From contig CBDDBH010000002.1 of the NCBI GenBank assembly GCA_965225625.1, positions 1 to 64,000 on the forward strand: a stretch of DNA of 64,000 bases, given 5' to 3'. Under the pieces are notes generated by a model. It did not search any database. It had not been told where the DNA came from and was given only the letters and a program-made list of their open reading frames with translations. The DNA comes from CBDDBH01 sp965225625 (GTDB lineage Bacteria; Pseudomonadota; Gammaproteobacteria; JADZEE01). The translations under genes were made by a program, and so were the position numbers. Each line of letters opens with the position of its first letter. Position 1 is the stretch's first letter. Of the stretch, positions 41,897-49,419 are shown piece by piece.

Positions 41897-43114
41897 ATGT
41901 CCGATCCGTGGGATGACAACCAGATTGAGCTAGACGGCTCGCGCGTCATCAATCGGCGTATCTACGTAGAGCCTGCCGTGTTCGAGGCGGAAAGAGCGTC
42001 GATCTTCGCAAGCACCTGGCAGTGGGTCGCCCACGAAAGCGAAATGCCGGCGCCCGGGGATTATGTTAGCTGCACAATTGCGGGTCGCAACATCGTCGTC
42101 GCACGGGACAACGCCGGCGGCACAAACGCTTTCTACAACACCTGTACACATCGCGGCGCCTGCTTGACCGAGCGCCCCAAAGGCAATTGCGGCGGCAAAT
42201 TCGTGTGCATGTATCACGGCTGGAGTTTTGATACCGCCGGCAAGCTGGCAGGCGTTACTTGGGCTGAGGCATATGGGGAGGAATTCGATCGCCGGCTGTA
42301 CGATATTCCCGCTATTCGCGTAGAGATCTTTGCCGGGCACATATTCGTCGCGCTCGGTGAAGTGCCGCAGACGCTGGTAGAGTACCTGGGCGAGACCGCG
42401 GATTACATCGAACAGTTTACCGGTCAGCATGAGGCACTCGGCCGGGTGCGTTGGCTTATCGAGGGCAACTGGAAGCTCTGGCACGAAAACTTCCGTGACA
42501 ATTACCACCCTGAGTTCACGCACCGCGTCGTCGGTGCCGGTTATCGGGGTATTGACGTTAAAGGGATCAATATGGAACTTGAGCCCGCCCATAGTCTGCT
42601 CAAGTTTCCGCCGCAACGCGATGCCCGTCAGATCGAAGGCCTGCTACGCGAAGTCAGCGGGCACGAGATTGATATAAAGCAAACGCTTTATCGCCGTCCG
42701 CCGTTCGACGTGGACATAAACGGCGACCTGCACATTCTCGCCGTGTTTCCCAATCTGGACTTTCAGAGCTATCTCGACGGTGCGGGCGGAACTTTTCTAC
42801 AGGTCGTGCGACCCATCGCTGTCGATAAGACGATGGTGGAATTGGTGGCCTTCGGCGTCGCCGGCGAACCGGCGCAGGCACGCTCGTGGCGGCTCAAGCG
42901 GGAAATGGATATTCAGACATCTGCAGGGAAGGTCAGCGGTGACGACGTCGAAGTCGCACGGCGCTGCACGACGGGGTTCAGCGCGGTCAAAGAAGTCCCC
43001 TGGTCGACCATAGACCGTGGCCACGCACCCGGTACAGCCGGCGACAAAAACGACGAGTACGCAATGCGCAAGTTCTACCAGGCCTACAAGGAATACATGG
43101 GCGAGGCATTGTAA
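41897..43114 (+). CDS. Aromatic-ring-hydroxylating dioxygenase alpha subunit
   Basis: A 405-residue RHO large subunit. Rieske ligands are in NTCTHRGACLTERP (C-x-H) and FVCMYHGWSFD (C-x2-H); mononuclear iron ligands are in HENFRDNYHPEFTHRV. The small subunit follows after 2 bases and a LigB-type dioxygenase follows that, so this is a ring hydroxylation and cleavage operon. ATG 41897 is preceded by CGGAGTGAGTACCA. The enzyme would dihydroxylate an aromatic acid or amine; ferredoxin and reductase partners are not adjacent, though two Rieske carriers lie 15-22 kb away. Confidence 0.9.
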   Translation: MSDPWDDNQIELDGSRVINRRIYVEPAVFEAERASIFASTWQWVAHESEMPAPGDYVSCTIAGRNIVVARDNAGGTNAFYNTCTHRGACLTERPKGNCGGKFVCMYHGWSFDTAGKLAGVTWAEAYGEEFDRRLYDIPAIRVEIFAGHIFVALGEVPQTLVEYLGETADYIEQFTGQHEALGRVRWLIEGNWKLWHENFRDNYHPEFTHRVVGAGYRGIDVKGINMELEPAHSLLKFPPQRDARQIEGLLREVSGHEIDIKQTLYRRPPFDVDINGDLHILAVFPNLDFQSYLDGAGGTFLQVVRPIAVDKTMVELVAFGVAGEPAQARSWRLKREMDIQTSAGKVSGDDVEVARRCTTGFSAVKEVPWSTIDRGHAPGTAGDKNDEYAMRKFYQAYKEYMGEAL

Positions 43115-43116
43115 TT

Positions 43117-43647
43117 ATGAACGCAGAAAACGAGGTCGAAGCTCCGGCGAAACGAGCGACACGAGCGAGACCAAGCGACGCCGAGCTTTGGATCGAACGG
43201 GAAATTCGGTCACTGATCCTGGATGTGGCGCGGTTGTCCGATGAGCAGCGCTATCGCGACTGGAGCGACCTGTTCGTCGACAATGCAGTCTATGCTGCGA
43301 TTACCTACGAGAACCTGAATGACAAAGGACTCTACCTATTCTGCGATGAGGGCATCCACTCGATCCGCGAGCGGTCAGCCTACCTGGAGGGCGTCTGGCA
43401 GGTGCCCAGAGGCAAGACACTTCACACCGTAAGCAACATAGAAGTGACGGATATTTCCCACGATACTGCTAAAGCACGCAGCTACTTCGTCATCTATCGC
43501 ACCGGGGACATGGAACACTCAAAGTTGCATGCCTGCGGCGAATACCGCGATAGCTTCGTGCGACAAGACGACCACTGGCTGTTCGGGGAACGCCTGGTGA
43601 TCGTCGATACCAATCTGCTTCCCCCGGAATTTACGGAGCTACTCTGA
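43117..43647 (+). CDS. Aromatic-ring-hydroxylating dioxygenase beta subunit
   Basis: A 176-residue NTF2-like small subunit. After a charged N-terminus it shows EREIRSLILDVARLSDEQRYRDWSDLFVDNAVYAAITYENL and HTVSNIEVTDI, the family pattern for the cone-shaped beta subunit that builds the alpha3beta3 complex. ATG 43117 starts 2 bases after the alpha stop, and the stop TGA overlaps the ATG of the ring-cleavage gene (TGATG). The partner is the alpha subunit at 41897. Confidence 0.9.
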   Translation: MNAENEVEAPAKRATRARPSDAELWIEREIRSLILDVARLSDEQRYRDWSDLFVDNAVYAAITYENLNDKGLYLFCDEGIHSIRERSAYLEGVWQVPRGKTLHTVSNIEVTDISHDTAKARSYFVIYRTGDMEHSKLHACGEYRDSFVRQDDHWLFGERLVIVDTNLLPPEFTELL

Positions 43648-44636
43648 TGGGTAATGTCGTTGCAGGAATAGGTACCTCCCACAGTCCGGCGCTCAACATG
43701 ACGCCGCCGGCTTGGCGTGTCAGGGCAGAAGTCCTCGACAAAACCAAAGTGCCGTTGTTCGATCCCCTCGGCAAGCGCGTGACCTACGAGGAAGCCCTCG
43801 CAAACGCGGACCCTGCAATCGCAAACGAGATAACCGACGAAGTTCTGGACAGGCGCCATGCTTCGAATCAGCGCGCCATCGCCGCAATCACGCAGATATT
43901 GCACGACTGCAAGCCCGATGTGATGGTCATCATCGGCGACGATCACCACGAGGTGTTCAAAGAAGACAACCTGCCGTCGCTGGCCATCTGCTGCGGTGAA
44001 TCAGTGCCCTTTCTGCCGACCGGGATTTTAAAATGGCCTTATCAGCCAGAACTCAAAACCGATCTCTGGTATCCGGAACAACGTGTGGAGTATCCGGTCG
44101 CTACGGATCTGGCCAGCCACATCGTTGGCTCGCTGACCGAGAACAACTTTGATGTTGCTTGCTCGCGCTATCATGCGGACGGCGTGGGAATGAGTCACGC
44201 CTTCGCATTCCCGTATTGGCGGTTGATGCAGGAGCGCATAATTCCGACGATTCCCGTGTACTTGAACACCTACTTCCCGCCCAACCAGATGTCGCCCCAG
44301 CGCTGTTATAACGTAGGTCGCGGCATCAAGGAGGCGGTCGAGAGTTGGGATGCAGACACACGCGTGGCTGTTGTCGCCACCGGTGGGCTGAGCCATTTTC
44401 TTATTGACGAGGAGTTGGATCAGGAGTTCATCACTGCGCTCCAGAGCCGCGGCCAGGAGAGCATCACGGGATTACCGGTCGAGAAGTTGAACGGCGGCAC
44501 CTCTGAGCTGAGAAACTGGATTGCGCTCGCCGGCGCCGTCGAACATCTCGACACAATGAAACTCGTCGATTACGTGCCCTGTTACCGGTCGCTCGCCGGC
44601 ACGGGTTGTGCGATGACCTTCGCGCACTGGCACTAG
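43647..44636 (+). CDS. LigB-family class III extradiol ring-cleavage dioxygenase
   Basis: A 329-residue non-heme iron dioxygenase. The N-terminal ligand region VVAGIGTSHSPAL (His), VMVIIGDDHHEVF (His/His), the acid/base His in GVGMSHAFAFP and the C-terminal VATGGLSHFLIDEEL and GGTSELRNWIALAGAV match LigB-type extradiol dioxygenases (protocatechuate 4,5-, gallate, dihydroxyphenylpropionate dioxygenases). It cleaves a catechol-type product ring next to a hydroxyl. It is translationally coupled to the RHO beta subunit gene. A decayed homologue is at 39816. Confidence 0.9.
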   Translation: MGNVVAGIGTSHSPALNMTPPAWRVRAEVLDKTKVPLFDPLGKRVTYEEALANADPAIANEITDEVLDRRHASNQRAIAAITQILHDCKPDVMVIIGDDHHEVFKEDNLPSLAICCGESVPFLPTGILKWPYQPELKTDLWYPEQRVEYPVATDLASHIVGSLTENNFDVACSRYHADGVGMSHAFAFPYWRLMQERIIPTIPVYLNTYFPPNQMSPQRCYNVGRGIKEAVESWDADTRVAVVATGGLSHFLIDEELDQEFITALQSRGQESITGLPVEKLNGGTSELRNWIALAGAVEHLDTMKLVDYVPCYRSLAGTGCAMTFAHWH

Positions 44637-44780
44637 CAGGCTGTTAAAAAAGTCTCAGGCGAGTGCAAGACAAGGCGAAATCGGACCAAATTGCGCAGTG
44701 TACACGCCAGTACACGAGCATTTTTCGTCCGATTTCAACGCAGTATTGTGCCGGCTGAGGGTTTTTCAACAGCCTGCTAG
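44633..44780. repeat. 148-bp palindromic MITE-like element
   Basis: Perfect 13-base terminal inverted repeats CTAGCAGGCTGTT (44633-44645) and AACAGCCTGCTAG (44768-44780). Nested inside are GAAATCGGAC/GTCCGATTTC (about 44677/44727) and a central GTGTAC-ACGCCA-GTACAC, so the whole element can fold into one long cruciform. It encodes nothing, overlaps the stop codon of the LigB gene and ends 21 bases before the next gene. The ends resemble AGGCTGTTGAAAAA repeats common in gammaproteobacteria. It may also terminate transcription. Confidence 0.75.
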
Positions 44781-44801
44781 GGAGCGCACCGGAGGACGAC
44801 C

Positions 44802-46079
44802 ATGTTTACAGCCCAAGACAACGATTTGCTGATGCGCGTCGGCCCCGGGACGCCAATGGGCGATCTGTTCCGGCGATTCTGGGTACCGTTCATGATTGAT
44901 GAGGAGCTTGCCGAACCGGATGCGACGCCCAAGCCCGTCACACTGCTCGGAGAGGAGTTGCTCGCATTTCGAGATTCGGACCGAAGGATCGGCCTGGTGC
45001 AGCGTTATTGTGCGCACCGGCGCGTCGATTTGTACTACGGCCGTAACGAGGAGTGCGGGTTGCGCTGTGCCTACCACGGCTGGAAATACGACGTTGAAGG
45101 CCGCTGTGTCGACATGCCGTCGGAACCCGCGGATTCGACGTTCAAGGACGAGGTGCGACTGACGGCCTATCCGACACGCGAATGGGGTGGCGTGATCTGG
45201 GCCTACATGGGCCCGGCGGAACTTCAATCGGAGCCACCCCAGTTTGAATGGGGTCGGGTACCGGCGGAACAACGCTACGTCGGCAAGCGTTTGCAGGAGA
45301 CCAACTATGCCGCCGGCGTGGAAGGCGGGATCGATTCGAGTCACGTTTCAATCCTGCACAGTCTGCTGGATCCTGATAAACCCGATCTTCCGTATAGCGA
45401 ACGCCAGAAGGCACTCGTTTCAACTCTGCCATACCTCGCCGCCGACACGCGACCGAAATTCTTTGTAAATCCCACTGATTACGGTTTCCTGGTGGCAGCC
45501 AGGCGAGCGGCGGACGCAGAGCATTATTATTGGCGCATTTCGCAGTTTCTGATGCCCTTCTACACCATCGTGCCGCGCTCCAGCCAAGATGCACCGATGT
45601 TCTGGCATTCGTGGACCCCCATCGATGATGAACGTTGCTGGGTATTCACCATCACCTGGTCACCGGATAAACCACTGACACTGGAAACAAGGGATGCCCG
45701 CGGCGTACATGCAGAAGTGCTGAATGACGGATCCTATCGACCAACACACAGCCGGCAGAACGAATACCTGATTGATAGAGAAGTGCAACGCACTCGTTCA
45801 ACTTCGGGCATCGAGGGCATTGGCAATCAGGACTCCGCAATCCAGGAAAGTATGGGTGCGACCGTCGATCGATCGAAAGAGATGCTGGGTTCCAGCGACA
45901 CCGCCATCGTCGCTTTTCGCAAACTGCTGTTGAAGTCGGCGCAGGCACTGCAGGAAGGAAAAGCGCCGAAAGCTCCGCTTCATCCTGAGTGGTACCGCGT
46001 ACGTTCCGGCGGCGTCGTCGTTCCTAAGAACGACGATTTCAAGGAAGCGGCGCGCGATATGCTGATCGCAGAAGTTTAA
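44802..46079 (+). CDS. Rieske oxygenase large subunit, phthalate-dioxygenase-like
   Basis: A 425-residue alpha-type oxygenase. Rieske ligands are in QRYCAHRRVDLYYGRNEECGLRCAYHGWKYD; mononuclear iron ligands in GGIDSSHVSILHSLLD. The GRNEECGLRC.YHGWK stretch and MPSEP are typical of the phthalate 4,5-dioxygenase/ group I oxygenases that need only a reductase and no small subunit. The normal Rieske CPHRGA is replaced here by CAHRRV, still with ligands intact. It sits between the repeat element and the leftmost integron recombination site. Confidence 0.88.
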   Translation: MFTAQDNDLLMRVGPGTPMGDLFRRFWVPFMIDEELAEPDATPKPVTLLGEELLAFRDSDRRIGLVQRYCAHRRVDLYYGRNEECGLRCAYHGWKYDVEGRCVDMPSEPADSTFKDEVRLTAYPTREWGGVIWAYMGPAELQSEPPQFEWGRVPAEQRYVGKRLQETNYAAGVEGGIDSSHVSILHSLLDPDKPDLPYSERQKALVSTLPYLAADTRPKFFVNPTDYGFLVAARRAADAEHYYWRISQFLMPFYTIVPRSSQDAPMFWHSWTPIDDERCWVFTITWSPDKPLTLETRDARGVHAEVLNDGSYRPTHSRQNEYLIDREVQRTRSTSGIEGIGNQDSAIQESMGATVDRSKEMLGSSDTAIVAFRKLLLKSAQALQEGKAPKAPLHPEWYRVRSGGVVVPKNDDFKEAARDMLIAEV

Positions 46080-46094
46080 TTCGGTTGGGCGTTC

Positions 46095-46172
46095 GCTTAA
46101 CGACTAGGCTCAGGGTATCCACTAAACCGTAGCAACTATCGCGTCGGCCCTGCGCCTGGCTAGGTGTTGCGG
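46095..46172 (-). other. attC recombination site of the integron (distal cassette)
   Basis: On the + strand GCTTAAC (RYYYAAC, 46095-46101) and GTTGCGG (46166-46172, degenerate R'') enclose 78 bases. In between GACTAGGCTCAGGG pairs with CCCTGCGCCTGGCTAGGT with the extra bases typical of attC L boxes. In the direction of the cassette genes it follows the pilin-like gene stop by 2 bases. A further GTTGGGC (46084-46090) lies just outside, so the array end may be truncated. Confidence 0.55.
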
Positions 46173-46174
46173 AT

Positions 46175-46615
46175 TCAATTCTCCTTTTTGCAGAGGCTCG
46201 GACGAAACTCTTGGTCCATGGTTCCCTCGGTGCATTTCCATTCAAGTTTGTATGAACCTTCAATGATCTTGCCGGAAAATACGATTGTCTTGTTGTGGAT
46301 TTCCTCAAACACGATTGTGCTTCCTTTTACATATTCGACCGTAATTCTTCCGCGCGAGTAACTAATATTCTCCACGAACTGAGAGGCCGTTAGTTCGTCG
46401 TCTAAGTGTAGGTCTTCCAGGTTCGTTGGCCAGTTTTTATGTTCTGAAACGTGTCGACTAACTGCTGCTCTAATGTGCGCCACCGCGGAAATGCCTTCCC
46501 GGACGGCGTGCCGCGGCGTGTAATCGTCGCCAGTGCCCAAGAAGGCGGGCATAGAGGCGAACAGGACCAGGAATACGGTAATTAGGACGAGCGATAGCGT
46601 AAAAGTTTTGCTCAT
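46175..46615 (-). CDS. Pilin-like gene-cassette protein
   Basis: A 146-residue protein (start ATG 46615). A hydrophobic N-terminus (FTLSLVLITVFLVLFASMPAF) is followed by AVREGISAVAHIRAAVSRHVSEHKNWPTNLEDL, the N-terminal helix and globular start of type IV pilins, then a beta region ending in WKCTEGTMDQEFRPSLC, the pilin disulfide loop. The prepilin GFTLIE signal is absent; the hydrophobic stretch would act as an ordinary signal or anchor. It lies between two integron core sites and is read away from the integrase gene, so it is the second cassette. The open frame to 46777 is not supported. Confidence 0.6.
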   Translation of the reverse strand: MSKTFTLSLVLITVFLVLFASMPAFLGTGDDYTPRHAVREGISAVAHIRAAVSRHVSEHKNWPTNLEDLHLDDELTASQFVENISYSRGRITVEYVKGSTIVFEEIHNKTIVFSGKIIEGSYKLEWKCTEGTMDQEFRPSLCKKEN

Positions 46616-46627
46616 TCGACGTTGGCC

Positions 46628-46797
46628 ACCTAACGAGGCTGTAGAAAAAGTCCCGTGAATCGAAAAAAGGTCCAATCCAGGGATGCTAAAACCATTACAC
46701 CACTCCGGATCACCATTCTCAACGCCATGGTCAGAGACGGCAACGATTGGAGTGAAAAATATGTCTCGACGTTGCAAATCACAGTCGCTGGTTAGGC
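46628..46797 (-). other. Long attC-like site between cassettes 1 and 2
   Basis: On the + strand ACCTAAC (46628-46634) and GTTAGGC (46791-46797) are the two outer core sites; on the minus strand they read GCCTAAC ... GTTAGGT in gene direction, 15 bases after the stop of cassette gene 1 and 12 bases before the start of cassette gene 2. The flanks CAGCGACTGT and GAGGCTGTAG are partly complementary. At 170 bases it is longer than usual attC sites; an IS- or MITE-like end (GAGGCTGTAGAAAAAGTCC) begins right inside it. Confidence 0.5.
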
Positions 46798-46812
46798 GAC
46801 AGTTCGCTCAGA

Positions 46813-47124
46813 TTACGCCGCTGTATTTTGAAGATGTTCCCAAAATGACTCGCCATCGATGTCACCGAATTCATCCACGAGTTCCGTTGAGACGTTCGTG
46901 AGGTACTTATCGTAAACCGTTTCTCGTTCGTGTTTTAGCGGAGACGCGCAGTAACAGCTTTCATACCACTCGATCGTGTTTGGACTGGTAACTTTTGCTT
47001 CTTTCATCGCCGACACAATCGCAGTGCCATCAGGTCTCTGTTTCTGGACGGTACCGTCGGTCAGCACTTTGTAAAAGGCTGCGACCTTATTCGGGATCAG
47101 ATCGGCTTTCACTTTGTATTTCAC
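46813..47124 (-). CDS. Unknown 103-residue gene-cassette protein
   Basis: Starts with GTG 47124, with AGGAG 6 bases upstream, and encodes 103 residues: KVKADLIPNKVAAFYKVLTD at the N-terminus, then RPDGTAIVSAMKEAKVTSP and EWYESCYCASPLKHERETVY. No signal peptide or membrane helix; the CYC pair and acidic C-terminus (DEFGDIDGESFWEHL) stand out. I do not recognise a function. It is cassette 1: the core site GTTAGGC (minus strand, 47147-47141) is 16 bases upstream of the start and an attC follows. Confidence 0.7.
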   Translation of the reverse strand: MKYKVKADLIPNKVAAFYKVLTDGTVQKQRPDGTAIVSAMKEAKVTSPNTIEWYESCYCASPLKHERETVYDKYLTNVSTELVDEFGDIDGESFWEHLQNTAA

Positions 47125-47140
47125 TATTACTCCTGTTGCC

Positions 47141-47283
47141 GCCTAACTATAAGTAGGGGACCTAAAATCCGAAGTTTTAATCATACGTTGGGCCGAAATA
47201 ATTCAATTGACTCCTTAAAAGCAACGATTTAGGGTTCAATAGTACGGACACTTTTAGTAAGGCATAGAGCAAGGAGGCTCGCC
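47141..47283. other. Integron attI region and integrase promoter
   Basis: GCCTAAC at 47141-47147 (GTTAGGC on the cassette strand) marks the attI x cassette junction. A second core-like GTTGGGC is at 47187-47193. The integrase promoter may be TTGACT (47207-47212) with a weak TAGGGT (47230-47235), 17 bases apart. AGGAGG (47271-47276) precedes the ATG at 47284. No clear LexA box is seen. Confidence 0.5.
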
Positions 47284-48456
47284 ATGGAAAATCCCCGCCT
47301 GTTGAATCAGGTCCGCGACGCATTACGGCTTCGGCACTACAGTATTCGCACCGAGCAGACTTACCTGCAGTGGATTAAGCGCTTCATTCTGTTCCACCAC
47401 AAACGTCACCCGTCGGAAATGGGCGAAGCCGAGGTGTCCGCGTTCCTGACCGACCTCGCCAGAGAGCGAAACGTCGCCGCCTCCACTCAGAATCAAGCCC
47501 TTTCGGCGATTTTGTTTCTGTACAAGCATGTTCTCGAACGCGACTTGCCGTGGCTCAGCGACGTTGTACGGGCAAGGCAGCCGGAGAAACTGCCGTTTAT
47601 TATCGCCCGACAGGATGTGGAGCGGGTGCTGAACCTGATGCACGGGCGGCAGCAACTTATCGCGCGCCTTATCTACGGGACCGGCATGCGAGTGATGGAA
47701 GCGTTACGTCTGCGGGTGCATGACGTCGACTTTGAATATCGGCAGACCATCGTCCGCTCCGGCAAGGGCGGCAAGGACCGTGTCACCGTCTTGCCTGACA
47801 CGATAATTGCAGACCTGGAGCGCCATCTTGCTCGCGTCAAGGGTTTGCACACTTCGGACTTGGCGGCGAGTTATGGCAAGGTGTATCTACCATTTGCGCT
47901 TGCGAGAAAGTACCCGAATGCCGCGCGCGAGTGGGAATGGCAGTATGTTTTCCCGGCCGAGAAACTCTCTACCGATCCCCGCTCTGGCGCGATACATCGG
48001 CACCACGTCTCCGATTCCGCTGTTCAGCGTGCCTTACGCCAGGCCGGCAGCAGGGCGAGACTGGCCAAACGATTGACCCCGCATACCTTGCGGCACTGTT
48101 TTGCCACACATTTGCTGGAAGCAGGCTATGACATACGCACCGTGCAGGAGCTGCTCGGTCACCGCGACGTAAAGACCGCAATGATCTACACGCACGTCAT
48201 GAAAAAGGGAGCCAGGGGTGTTCGCAGTCCGCTCGACCGCCTTTGCACTAGCTGTCAGCCCGAATCTTGTGTTCATGTCGAGTTTTTGAAAGCACACCGA
48301 AGCCCCGTTCTTTTCATGAAAAAATTCATGCTAGCCAGGTGCGCCGATCGCACTACTGTTACTCGCAGCGGCTTGGGGGGAGACCGGCTGCAGTGGGATG
48401 GAGCCGGCGGATTCGGTGTTATTAAACGACCGGATCTACACTGTCGATGCCGCTAA
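47284..48456 (+). CDS. intI: Integron integrase (tyrosine recombinase) with a foreign C-terminal tail
   Basis: A 390-residue tyrosine recombinase. The N-terminal core-binding domain (NPRLLNQVRDALRLRHYSIRTEQ) and catalytic R-H-R-H-Y residues are present: YGTGMRVMEALRLR, TPHTLRHCFATHLLE, LLGHRDVKTAMIYTHV. The segment VYLPFALARKYPNAAREWEWQ is the extra domain found only in integron integrases (IntI), separating it from XerC/D. Normal IntI proteins end shortly after GVRSPLDRL; here about 68 further residues derive from the 5' end of a broken amidohydrolase gene, so the native stop has been lost. Start ATG 47284 follows AGGAGG. The enzyme should recombine attI and attC sites found to its left. Confidence 0.93.
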   Translation: MENPRLLNQVRDALRLRHYSIRTEQTYLQWIKRFILFHHKRHPSEMGEAEVSAFLTDLARERNVAASTQNQALSAILFLYKHVLERDLPWLSDVVRARQPEKLPFIIARQDVERVLNLMHGRQQLIARLIYGTGMRVMEALRLRVHDVDFEYRQTIVRSGKGGKDRVTVLPDTIIADLERHLARVKGLHTSDLAASYGKVYLPFALARKYPNAAREWEWQYVFPAEKLSTDPRSGAIHRHHVSDSAVQRALRQAGSRARLAKRLTPHTLRHCFATHLLEAGYDIRTVQELLGHRDVKTAMIYTHVMKKGARGVRSPLDRLCTSCQPESCVHVEFLKAHRSPVLFMKKFMLARCADRTTVTRSGLGGDRLQWDGAGGFGVIKRPDLHCRCR

Positions 48457-48610
48457 ACCGTGGGCCGACGCGCTGGCAGTTCGTGGTGATCGGTTCGTCT
48501 TCGTGGGGAGTTCGGCTAAGGCGCGGGACTCAATCGGTGAATCAACCGCGGTAACCGACCTGCAGGCCAGGATGGTCATGCCGGGTATTCAGGATGCCCA
48601 CACCCATTTC
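48317..48610 (+). pseudogene. Truncated, frameshifted amidohydrolase lipoprotein gene
   Basis: From 48353 a frame reads ALLLLAAAWGETGCSG, a lipoprotein-type signal with a Cys, then MEPADSVLLNDRIYTVDAAKPW and MVMPGIQDAHTHF, the metal-binding HxH start of YtcJ-like amidohydrolases. The presumed start (ATGAAAAAATTC at 48317) is in another frame, so one base is missing around 48347. Homology stops at about 48607, where the sequence passes into the end of an opposite-strand gene; about 85 percent of the enzyme is missing. Its 5' part is also read, out of frame, as the tail of the integrase. Confidence 0.65.
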
Positions 48611-48621
48611 AAACTAGCTAA

Positions 48622-48945
48622 TCATTTCCGGTCAATCTCGAGCACATTGCCTAACTGTTCCATCTTGCCGACGCCCGCTTTTACCCTCTCCAATAGATGG
48701 GGGGAGACATTCCATTTTTGGCCGTCCTCTGTCACAACGGTTACGGTCTTGCGATTGTATTTGACGAGTGTCCCGAGCAACGGCTGACGTCCAGAAGCAC
48801 GGAAACTAACTTTTTCGCCGACGCTGAACTCCAACATGTCGGCGTGGGCCCTCATCGACTCCAGGAACTTAAGTCGCTCAACGATCCGATGATTCAGGTC
48901 GATCAATTCAGATTCCGTAAGTTTGTCGATATCGATCTTCATCAT
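48622..48945 (-). CDS. Small conserved-type protein of unknown function
   Basis: A 107-residue protein: KLTESELIDLNHRIVERLKFLESMRAH forms a long amphipathic helix, followed by a small beta part with VGEKVSFRASGRQPLLGTLVKYNRKTVTVVTEDGQKWNVSPHLLERV, which resembles a KOW/SH3-like barrel. It is hydrophilic and cytoplasmic. Two adjacent ATGs (48945 and 48942) compete as the start. I recognise no function. Its 3' end adjoins the break point of the amidohydrolase remnant. Confidence 0.68.
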   Translation of the reverse strand: MMKIDIDKLTESELIDLNHRIVERLKFLESMRAHADMLEFSVGEKVSFRASGRQPLLGTLVKYNRKTVTVVTEDGQKWNVSPHLLERVKAGVGKMEQLGNVLEIDRK

Positions 48946-48991
48946 CGTATTGCTCGATTAGTTCGCGTACCACAGCCTCGCAGTCAATTTG

Positions 48992-49363
48992 TTAACCGCT
49001 TGACGGTTCGTTTTTGCCCAATAGACGACCAACTCTGAACGAGTCGACAATACCAAAAACCCAAGAAATAAGAAAAACCAGCGCAGCAATGTTGATGAGG
49101 GGGGCTTGGCTTCCAGATAATTGCATTGCGACTAATTCTTTAATTGTTTCGATATCTAGCGGTACTTCACCACGTTGGATTTTCTCAACTATTTGTAGAG
49201 TTCTCTCTACCGCTTCAACAATCACTATAGTGAGAGCCGCAAAAGCAACACTAGCCAATAAGATGCCGACAATACGCTTCTTTAAGAAATAGTGGCCGGC
49301 ACCAGGAAACACCAGGGCTGATAAAAGCGCGGCTGTCAGTGGCTGTCCCATCACATATGACAA
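48992..49363 (-). CDS. Small membrane protein of unknown function
   Basis: A 123-residue protein with three or so hydrophobic segments: ALLSALVFPGAGHYFLKKRIVGILLASVAFAALTIVIV and IAALVFLISWVFGIVDSFRVGR. The PGAGHYF.KKRI.G pattern is reminiscent of TM2-type short membrane proteins. No catalytic motif is visible. It is upstream of the unknown 107-residue gene on the same strand (46 bases apart) and probably co-transcribed. Confidence 0.62.
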   Translation of the reverse strand: MSYVMGQPLTAALLSALVFPGAGHYFLKKRIVGILLASVAFAALTIVIVEAVERTLQIVEKIQRGEVPLDIETIKELVAMQLSGSQAPLINIAALVFLISWVFGIVDSFRVGRLLGKNEPSSG

Positions 49364-49419
49364 CGTTCGATATTATGCGGCCTGAAAATATACATATCGA
49401 CAACACTCAGTGACGGCAG

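Noticed and set aside
46615..46777. Upstream extension of the pilin-like frame to an ATG at 46777
   Set aside because: It would run through the attC site and has no family similarity; the ATG at 46615 right after the core site is the cassette start.
48650..48656. GCCTAAC core-site-like sequence in the 107-residue gene
   Set aside because: It is inside coding sequence (the LGNVL part), lacks a partner site and is on the wrong side of the integrase; probably chance.
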